The notes under the pieces are model-generated. The model searched no databases and was not told the DNA's origin. It was given only the letters and a program-made list of their open reading frames with translations. From Atherix ibis (lineage: Eukaryota; Arthropoda; Insecta; Diptera; Athericidae), in the NCBI GenBank assembly GCA_958298945.1, contig OY282605.1, forward strand, positions 7,525,811-7,589,810: DNA of 64,000 bases. The letters are read 5' to 3'. Positions 56,640 to 64,000 of this stretch are shown here, piece after piece; position 1 is the stretch's first letter; each line of letters starts with the position of its first letter. A program made the position numbers and the translations under genes.

Positions 56640-56770
56640 TTTCTTTCACAAGTAAGCCTTGCTATTTCAGCTGTCAAAATACATATGATTATACGGCTTA
56701 AGTGTGAAGTTGGCTGTGAACAAATACAATTAAGTCCTCTGTTGGGAAATTACTTTCCGAATAACCCAAT
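56640..56770 (-). mobile_element. M4 mariner 5' end only (copy e)
   Basis: The minus strand begins TTGGGTTATTCGGAAAGTAA at 56770 and continues through the usual leader (CCAACTTCACACTTAAGCC, 'agctgaaatagcaaggctt') to about 56640. No coding part remains. Confidence 0.78.
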
Positions 56771-56859
56771 AGATTGTTTAACTAACTATAAAAAATGTAA
56801 TATAAAAAGAAAACATAATAAAATAACTAACAGATTTTAGATGCGAATTTTTCGAACAA

Positions 56860-57300
56860 ATTTTCTTTAGCAATCAGTGGATAAAGATTTCTCCATCAGT
56901 GGATATATTACTATGGGGCTCCGAAAATCCACAATTAACTGTAAAGTCGCCAATGTACTCATATTATCTAAGGAAAACCCCACAAAGCACTCTAGAGATA
57001 ATAATCAACTTTTGTTTTTACCTGAAATAAAATATTTACGTGTGGCCATAAGCTTTTTATTGCTAAAAAGGTTCCCAGGCCGCATAAATTCGAAATTTTT
57101 TGATGTCAATTGGTCCCCATTGACTTCGATGGATTTTTTCATATCAAATTATGTTAAAGATCATGTTTATATAGAGAGTCCCTCAAAAATCGTGTTTACG
57201 TTTTTTAAATTTCGAAAAAATCATCAAAAATTATGTCAAAAGAATTGACTCCTGTAAAAAGTCATATGGTAGCAATTTAAATAGTGTTATAGTTTATGTA
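56860..57300 (+). mobile_element. DUF4817-type transposon remnant with a 123-codon frame (D11)
   Basis: The open frame 56877-57248 reads DKDFSISGYITMGLRKSTIN at its start, standing for DEAHFxLxGYxNxQNCRxW. Further on come LLKRFPGRINSKFFDVNWSP, TSMDFFISNYVKDHVYIE and SPSKI. These are the GRVISRRxDVNWPPRSCDLTPLDFFLWGYVKDxVY block with the third catalytic Asp retained (SMDFF). The first Asp is doubtful and the QQDG region is not recognisable. It is open by chance of compensating changes, not because it is functional. Confidence 0.65.
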
Positions 57301-59279
57301 TAATGGCAATAAATAACATAAATTTTTTTTAATAAAAACACTGTTAAAATATATATTAACAATATATTTTTTGTGACTTTACTTTTCAAAGCACAAATTG
57401 GATTATTCGTTCTTTTTCTACGAATATTTTTATCTTACAAAAATACACTCTAAATAAAATTATTATTTTTTAAAACTGAATTTTTTACTATCAAAATACA
57501 GTAATATTAGATATAGATTCAAAATAATTTTCAAGTACGTAGAAAAATACCAAGAAAATCAGTTTCTAAATAGCTTCAAGCTTATAAAAATAATTTTAAA
57601 TAATAAAAAACAACAAATTATTTATAAGTAAACAAAACATTTGCAATAAATTGATTGTGCTTTCTATTTTTCAATAATTATAAACCGATTTGAACAAATT
57701 GACCTAAAAGGTATGTATTTTATTAAATATTATTAAAAATCTCCTTACTTAAGGCTAAACGTATTTTGATGTGTTCAATTTGGTGGAAAAATTCACGTTT
57801 AATTCGATTCAAATTATATTCTAGCATTTTTATTTATTCTATATCATATTTTTCTTCTCATAAATCACCTTAAGAATTTTTTTGACACTATAGATTAAAG
57901 GAATTAATAATATATACTAACGTGACTTTAAGTTCAAGTATTTTTTTTCCGAATTTCCTTTTTTCGACTATAGTAGTTATCCTTGAATATATTTTGTATA
58001 TTTCCTTAATTTTCTTGTACAAGTGTGCATATACATTTTTTTATTGATTATATTATATAATATTTGAAAACTAATGTACAATATAACGTTTTGATATATC
58101 GTTTTTATTCAAAAGTAAATATTTTTGGGATCAAATAGAAATTGATGAATATAATATAGTACTCTTTTACTCATATCGTTTGATATATTGCAAAAATTGA
58201 ATTTTGTAATTTTTTTTTTTTTGGTTTCTTAAATTAAAGTTTTTTTTAAATGCATCTATAAAAAATTACAGCTAATTAAAAAACTTAATTATTTAATAGC
58301 TAAAGAATAAATATGAAACTTTTTTAGACCAAACGTATTTCTTTTTCTTATCAGCTTTTCAGTAAATGTTAAAAAAAAAATTGGTACAATCAATTAAAAT
58401 AAGGTATTTTTTTACCCATTTTAAAATAAAGATTATTTCAGTTAATTACTAGAGTACATACGAAATAATAACAATCTATTTTCAATTTAAATTTATAAAT
58501 AACAAATATAGTAGAAATTAATATGTAGCTAATTTTCGCAGGAAATTATCTAAAGAGTTAACTACAGATAACATAGAAGGTATACGCACATATGCATATC
58601 TCGTCAGGAAATTAATTGTCTAAACTTACATTAAATATTAAATAGAAGTCTTATTACTATAAGTGTTTAACAATTATTTATTTAATGAGGTACCAATATA
58701 ATAGTAAAAGGCACTAACTATAATTAGTGTAACTAATTTGAAGTAACTTTAATTAGTATAACTAATTTGTTTTTCAATAATTCGTAGAAAAAACAAATAT
58801 TAAAAATATTTTACAATGAAAGTTTTAGGTGGAACTCATTATTTTCTAACATATTGAATTATATTATTTGAATATACATATATATCTAAATAAAAACAAA
58901 ATCTACAATATGTTGAGAGCTATTTTACTATTTCGACAAGTAAATAAGAATGAATTAAATGAGAGAATATAAAAATGATTGGATAAACAAATTGAAAAAG
59001 ATATTATTATAATAATTTATTAAATATAGTATTAGGGAAAAATTATTTTTAAAATTATTAACATAAACTTTGAATTAAATTTAATTAATTTTCATACGAA
59101 ATATTCAATTTGCTTTTGAAAATATTCTAACAAGAGAACGAACACCCTCGACCTAAACCAAAACTTTTAACCTTACAAATGTTTCAGTCAGTTTTCTAGA
59201 AATGATTTCGATACAATTAATTTCCGTTGTAGCAACATGTTGCAGTGTATTGTTTTTGGTTGTTTATTTGCATGTAATA
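57301..59279. other. About 2 kb of AT-rich DNA, nothing identified
   Basis: No supported exon, RNA gene or transposon protein on either strand. Short direct duplications such as 'taattagtgtaactaatttg' near 58715-58765 were seen. Confidence 0.45.
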
Positions 59280-60100
59280 TCTCTACGGTAATAGTCAGAG
59301 GCCAGTTTGTAGCGCCACGATTATGAGGCCATTTGGTGACTTTATGTTACGTGTGAGTTGACATTACCAGCTTCCCTAATGAAACTGGTCGGCCATAAAT
59401 TTGGAGGGAGCAATTATAAGTTGTTAAATTTTTTATTTGTAGGTCTCTAAAACAAGAGCAAGAGGCCAGTTTGTAGCGACACGACTATGAGGGCATTTGG
59501 TGACTTTATGTTACGTGTGAGTTCAACATTGCCAGCTTCCCTAATGAAACTGGTCGAACATAAATTTGGAGGGAGCAATTATAAGTTGTTAAATTTTTTA
59601 TTTGTAGGTCTCTAAAACAAGAGCCAGAGGCCAGTTTGTAGCGACACGACTATGAGGCCATTTAGTGACTTTACGTGTATGTTACGTGTGAGTTCACATT
59701 GCCAGCTTCCCTAATGAAACTGGTGGAACATAAATTTGGAGGGAGCAATTATAAGTTGTTAAATTTTTTATTTGTAGGTCTTTAAAACAAGAACCAGAGG
59801 CCATTAAGTGGCGCCACGATTATGAGGCAATTTGGTAATATTATGTTACGTGTGAGTTGACATTGTCAGCTTCCCTAATGAAACAGGTCGAACATAAATT
59901 TGGAGGGAGCAATTATAAGTTGTTAAAATTTTTGTTGAAAGGTCTCTAAAACAAGATCCAGAGGGTATTATGTAGCGCCACGACTATGAGGCAATTTGGC
60001 AGCTTCATGTTACGTGTGGGTTAGCAATACTAGCTTCTCTACTGAGACTGGTTGATAGTTTATGCACCATTTTAGTTTCCTTTAGAAATTTAAAAATAGG
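59280..60100 (-). repeat. Tandem array of a LINE 3' UTR unit (5 units)
   Basis: Units of about 164-170 bases each contain 'gaggccatttggtgac', 'ttacgtgtgag', 'agcttccctaatgaaac' and 'tttggagggagcaattataa'. The junction word AGGTCTCTAAAACAAGA appears at about 59441, 59606, 59776 and 59940. One unit has a 6-base insertion. The unit is the 3' UTR of the LINE type also seen at 3085 and 37770, and here it sits downstream (minus strand) of matching ORF2 sequence. Confidence 0.85.
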
Positions 60101-60395
60101 ACTTGGGAAACGAATTTTTATATCTAGGAGCTTCATAATAGAAGGAGTCCTATTCAAAAAGAAATTCTGCATTAGGCCACTTTTTTAAAAAAAAATATGG
60201 GAATGATAAGTTGAACGCCACAGAAATTGTATAAAGGACGAAGTTGGTTACCGAAGATGAGATCATGGGTAAGTGCGGTGTGCCCCATACGAATTCTGAG
60301 AAATTTCCTTACCCAGAATTTTGGAAAGTTGTTAAATTTGGTGGAGTAAATTAGTTTCTTTTAGAAAATTAAAAAGAGGTATTACAGTAAATTCT
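60101..60395 (-). mobile_element. LINE ORF2 C-terminus (minus)
   Basis: The minus strand at about 60300-60200 reads LRIRMGHTALTHDLIFGNQL, then NFCGVQLIIPI. This is the GHTxLTH and Cys/His region of an RNase H-type LINE, parallel to 3500-3380. Only the end of the gene is present, and the tandem 3' UTR array follows. Confidence 0.7.
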
Positions 60396-60599
60396 TACTT
60401 TCGATGAATTAAACGATAGAGATTTAAGCATTAATTTTATTTCAAAATTAATTATTCAATGTATTTTTTTTAAATGTTAAAATATTTTTTTTATTTAGAA
60501 ATAGTTTAAAAACTGATAGTTTATTTCTATAGAATATTTAGATTCCAGGAGTTACAGAACATTATTGAATAACATAAAATATATGGTGTCCTAAACGTC
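60396..60599. other. AT-rich spacer
   Basis: Nothing recognised. Confidence 0.3.
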
Positions 60600-60725
60600 G
60601 CGCAAGATTTGAATTTTGCACCATTTTTTGTGACATAATAATCAAGCATTTTGTGCCTAAATTGAAAGAGATAGATGCAGACGACGTGTGGTTTCAAAAG
60701 GTTATGTTTTGCTATTAATGGCATA
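60600..60725 (+). mobile_element. DUF4817-type fragment (D12)
   Basis: A frame at 60630-60705 reads CDIIIKHFVPKLKEIDADDV followed by WFQK, the segment leading to the second catalytic motif WFQQDGA. The Asp is missing because the sequence diverges. Both ends are cut. Confidence 0.6.
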
Positions 60726-60781
60726 ACTGTCGTAAATCCTTTTTTAAATAAACGAATACCCTCAGGTATAAATAGAAAATA

Positions 60782-61845
60782 TTAGTTTGTCCGGAAATTA
60801 ATTTCGTTGTTTCCCAACAGAGGGCTTAGTAGTATTTTTTCACAACCAACTACACACTTAAGCCGCATAATCATATGTATTTTGACAGCCGACAAAGCAA
60901 GGCTTGATTCATTCTGCACAGTAGTTTTTGGTTGATACCCTTTTAAATATGAAACAGGTTTTTCGGTATATTTTACTTTTTTACTATAGAAATGATAAAA
61001 CTGCTGTTTAAGCAAGAAAAAAATTATCCGATGTGTATGGAGAAGATGTGTTAATTGAGCGCCAGTACCAAAACTAGTTTGCAAAATTTCGATCCGGCAA
61101 TTTTGATCTCGAAGATGTACCACGTTCTGGAAGGCCAGTTGATACTGATGAAGACACAACTCGTGAAATCGCTGAGAGATTAAATTTGTCGAATACGGCC
61201 GTTCATGATCATTTGAAACGGCTAGGTTTAATCTCAAAGCTCGACAATTTATGCCGTCACATTGACGTTTGTGATTTGCTTCTCAAATGCCAAGAAAATA
61301 ATCCATTTTTGAAGCGTATCATCACTGGGGACGAGAAATGGATTGTCTATAACAATGTTAAAGAAATCGTTTATTTTGAGATTCTACCGAGCAGCACAAC
61401 GATCCATTCTGAAGTGTACTGTCATCAGTTGGATGAATTGAATGATTTACTTAAAGAAAAAATGCCAGAATTGGTCAATAGGAAAGGTATTGTGTTCCAA
61501 CAGGATAATACGAAACCACATACAAGTTTGACCACTCGGCAAAAGATTTTAGAGCTTGGATGGGATATACTGCCACATCCATCATACTCTCCAGACCTAG
61601 CACCTTCCGATTATCATTTGTTACGGTCTGTACAAAATTTTTTAGACGGTAAAACGTTTAATTCAAATGAGGAGGTCAAAAATCACTTGGATCAGGTTTT
61701 TGCCAGCAAATTATAAAAATTTTATGAGCGTGTATTGGATCAGTCTTGGCAATATTTAATTGAATAAAATATTAATTCACTATAAGTAAATCGTCTTTCA
61801 TTTTTATATTATAATAAAAACGAAATTACTTCCCGGGCAACCCAA
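60782..61845 (+). mobile_element. Cecropia-like mariner with both ends (M4, copy d)
   Basis: The left end TTAGTTTGTCCGGAAATTAA (60782) and the complement of the right end, TTGGGTTGCCCGGGAAGTAA (from 61845), are followed on both sides by TTTCG. TA flanks both (60780-60781 and 61846-61847). It is the only M4 copy here with both termini. The length of 1064 bp reflects two internal deletions. Confidence 0.92.
60949..61767 (+). pseudogene. M4d mariner transposase, best M4 copy
   Basis: The start ATG at 60949 gives MKQVFRYILLFYYRNDKTAV, a stop, ARKKLSDVYGEDVLIERQYQ and SGNFDLEDVPRSGRPVDTDE. A deletion of about 14 residues follows. Then a 176-codon open frame starts inside REIAERLNLSNTAVHDHLKR: LISKLDNLCRHIDVCDLLLK, IITGDEKWIVYNNVK (first catalytic Asp), a second deletion, EIVYFEILPSSTTIHSEVYC, FQQDNTKPHTS (second Asp) and SPSYSPDLAPSDYHLL-like sequence (third Asp, DD34D spacing). 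It stops at FASKL and then KFYERV...QYLIE. All catalytic Asp are present, but the DNA-binding part and the core have deletions. Confidence 0.9.
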
Positions 61846-61856
61846 TATATGAATAA

Positions 61857-62281
61857 TTGCAAGATATAGATGTGGACGACATGTGGTTTCAACAAGACGG
61901 TGCCACATGCCATACAGCCCGAAAAACTATTCAATTACTGCATGAGTCATTTACTGGTCGTTTGATGATCCATCGTTTTCTGTTACCAAAACGGGAAATT
62001 AATTTTTTTTTAAAGACTAAGGTTTATGCCAACAAACCCACGACCACCCAGGCCTTAAAGGAAGAAATTTACTGCTGTATCAATGAAATTCAGCCATATT
62101 TACGCAGAACGGTCATGGAAAATTTCATCAAGAGTAAGTTATAAAGGCCATTGACTCGTTATGCTATTGCATACATAACCTTATACTATATAATTAATAA
62201 ACAAATAAAAAAATTACAATTATTAATTACAAACTTGTGTTTTCTATCAAAATTACTTCTTGCTTGTATTTTGGGACACCC
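61857..62281 (+). mobile_element. DUF4817-type transposon 3' half (D13)
   Basis: The open frame 61857-62144 reads MQDIDVDDMWFQQDGATCHT (second catalytic Asp in QQDG), ARKTIQLLHESFTGRLM, then a deletion removes NWPPRSCDLTPLDFFLW with the third catalytic residue. VYANKPTTTQALKEEIYCCI and RRTVMENFIKS follow. The right terminus TTTTGGGACACCC (62269-62281) is the family end. It abuts the right end of M4d. The 5' half is absent or is the separate D12 piece, though the two overlap at the WFQ motif and so are not one copy simply split. Confidence 0.78.
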
Positions 62282-62929
62282 TTTATAAAAATTAAATAAA
62301 TGTTCACAGGAAATATCTTTAAAAAATCAAGTTTACTTTATTAAAATTTATTAGGACTGAGTTAAAATTATTTAAAATAATATTCATATAGATACATTTC
62401 CAAAAATTCTATTTTTGGTAAAATTATATCCGCAAAAATACATCCAGATCTTGATAAAAATATTATAATTAAAGACAACCGATACTTTTATGAATATGCC
62501 TTTTCATAATTGTTGCTTATTGGTCTAATTAATAGAAGGAAATTTGGGCGACTTCAGTAATGAAAATAATTTTCTAATAACATCCGGATTCATGCCTAAA
62601 CACAAGACAAGTGATACTTTCATACACTTTTAAAGGAAAAAAATCTGATATATATATATATATATACTGAAATATTTGTGTTTTTAACTATTCACTTGAG
62701 TTATAATTAAATTTCGTTGACTTATTGTATGTGTAAAAACTAATACGACATAATTATGATTAATTACTTGCGAAAATCACGAAGTATGCTTTGAAAAACC
62801 AAAGGCATACGAGTACATGAACGTTTTAAAATTTTACAAGAAAATCAAGTTGCTATGAGATTTTCTTTTGAGTTGGAGGAGAGGACATTTAAAAATATTA
62901 ATAAATATAGTTAAGAGTATGAATATTTT
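62282..62929. other. AT-rich spacer with a (TA)n tract
   Basis: No gene. A (TA)10 microsatellite lies at about 62648-62667. Confidence 0.45.
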
Positions 62930-63238
62930 TCTAAATTATAAAAGTCTTTTATAGCCTTATCCATTTCATAGTTTGAAAAGTACAGCCGTTAAATACACTT
63001 AAAACATATGTGACTTAATATGGAATTTGTTTATTTCAAAATCTGAAATTTTATATTAGGAATTATTTAATTATCAAACAATGTGCTAAAATTGTTAAAA
63101 CTTTCTACAAAAAAGTGGTGAATATTCCCTGCCGTAGCCATGTTACGCGCTTTAATAAATAAAATTTTCTTAAGCGATGAGGCTAATTTCTCACTCGGTG
63201 GATACCTTAATAAACTTAAAGAAAATTTACGTATTCAA
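62930..63238 (+). mobile_element. DUF4817-type 5' part (D14)
   Basis: The leader ('ttatccatttcatagtttgaaaa', 'ttatttaattatcaaacaatg', 'attgttaaaactttctac') leads into FLSDEANFSLGGYLN (63168-63212), the first catalytic motif. It is cut at about 63239 by LINE sequence. This copy best shows how the shared leader joins the coding part. Confidence 0.68.
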
Positions 63239-63239
63239 A

Positions 63240-64000
63240 CTCAACCAGCACGCCTACAGATCGGACAGGGGGACTCTGACTATTCTTCTAGAACTACAGC
63301 ATGGTAAAAAAAAATTGCCATAAACGCAGGCTTTGTGGTGTGCTGTTGTCATTTGATTTAAAAAAGGCATGTGACATAATTTGCTCATATAAAATAATCT
63401 TCCAGCTGGCGGAGTGGGGAGTTGACTCCGCGACACTAGAACTTCTTCGTTCATACCTTTCAGACAAACCCTTCACTGTTGGGGCAAATGGTTTATTTCA
63501 TCTATTCGCATGATAGAAAATGGCATTCCACAAGGGTCTCCTCTTTCTACTGCACTTTTTTACATTTACAGCAATTCCCTCTCCCAATCACTTGCTCAAT
63601 ATGATCATTTCCTATATGCAGATAACGTTTTTGTACTGATGGATGGAACAACCCTCCAAGATATCATAACCCAGATTGGAGGTATCATTACCAAAGTAAA
63701 TACTTCGAGCGAGAAAAATGGCGCAATCATCTCCATGACAAATCCATCATATCTCCATGTATGTAGGACTACGAATATCTCATCTCCAAGCCCCGGTCCC
63801 CTCCGCCCCGTAGACTCCATGAAAGTCCTCGGTATTTCCATTATCCGTGGAGGAAGACGGAATTTACAGATCAACAGTACTATTGACAATATCAAAGCTA
63901 ATCACCGGATGGTTAAGGCTTTGGTCAATAGTATGTGTCGAAGCAGCTGCTAACCGTTGCATTAGACTAGACAGGTGAACTCAATCCTAATCACAACTGG
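63240..64000 (+). mobile_element. LINE reverse transcriptase region, runs off window
   Basis: Non-LTR retrotransposon sequence begins abruptly at 63240 within a DUF4817-type element and continues past 64000. The RT is of the same broad type as the minus-strand LINE at 28535-30440 (compare its LLESYLVG and NGIPQ blocks). Confidence 0.85.
63240..64000 (+). pseudogene. LINE ORF2 RT pseudogene (partial)
   Basis: Three frames carry the RT in order. 63240-63312: LNQHAYRSDRGTLTILLELQ (the QHxFRxxRST region). 63301-63510: VLLSFDLKKACDIICSYKII (motif A with the catalytic Asp), LAEWGVDSATLELLRSYLSD. 63513-63950: NGIPQGSPLSTALFYIYSNS (motif B), YDHFLYADNVFVLMDG (motif C, where Tyr-Ala-Asp-Asp is YADN, so the second Asp is lost), then SMKVLGISIIRGG (thumb). 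Frame changes lie near 63310 and 63510. With the YADN change and shifts it cannot be active. The gene's 3' part is outside the window. Confidence 0.87.

Noticed and set aside
51210..60100. Tandem repeats considered as a CRISPR array
   Set aside because: Both arrays (51.2-53.0 and 59.3-60.1 kb) have long monomers with no unique spacers, and the DNA is eukaryotic.

Overview
This window looks like AT-rich nuclear DNA of an arthropod, most likely an insect. The reasons are long A/T tracts, no dense open reading frames, spliceosomal signals, and a transposon load typical of insects: many mariner lineages, DUF4817/DDE_3-type IS630-Tc1-mariner relatives, and I/Loa/R1-like non-LTR retrotransposons. 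The species cannot be fixed from this sequence.

Host genes are nearly absent. The one host coding segment I support well is a 22-codon, minus-strand first coding exon (53282 down to 53217). It encodes a signal peptide, ends at a canonical GTAAGT donor, and has a TATA-type promoter about 0.6 kb upstream. The rest of that gene would lie toward lower coordinates, so much of the left part of the window may be its intron. A possible plus-strand terminal exon at 36296-36452 is weaker.

Layout. 1-7.7 kb: a decayed mariner (1476-2567), a LINE 3' end (about 3.1-3.6 kb), a tRNA-like SINE candidate and two fold-back inverted repeats. 7.7-10.3 kb: two mariners and a DUF4817-type remnant. 12.2-18.2 kb: another DUF4817 remnant, two copies of an unclassified TIR family, a LINE tail and a mariner-like remnant. 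19.8-22.5 kb: a DUF4817 element broken by three nested insertions, namely a MITE with 28-bp perfect TIRs, a deleted mariner and a cecropia-like mariner. 23.8-25.0 kb: a 76-bp mini-mariner hairpin next to a mariner and a DUF4817 3' end. 28.1-30.4 kb: DUF4817 plus a LINE with RT and RNase H. 32.8-38.5 kb: three mariner-type remnants, the exon candidate and a LINE. 38.7-41.1 kb: the fullest copy of the TIR family and a less AT-rich island. 41.9-43.1 kb: the best preserved mariner. 44-49.5 kb: DUF4817 and LINE fragments, a mariner and two long hairpins. 51.2-53.0 kb: an eight-monomer satellite with two monomer types, ending about 0.2 kb from the signal-peptide exon. 54.9-57.3 kb: nested mariner and DUF4817 debris. 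59.3-62.3 kb: a five-unit tandem array of a LINE 3' end plus a cecropia-like mariner. 63.2-64.0 kb: a LINE reverse transcriptase that runs off the window.

No transposase or reverse transcriptase here is intact. Every copy has frameshifts, stops, deletions or lost catalytic residues. The biology on show is therefore layered transposon decay, with several structures suggestive of template switching (fold-backs, a microinversion, tandem 3' ends), in what is probably a large intron or intergenic tract.
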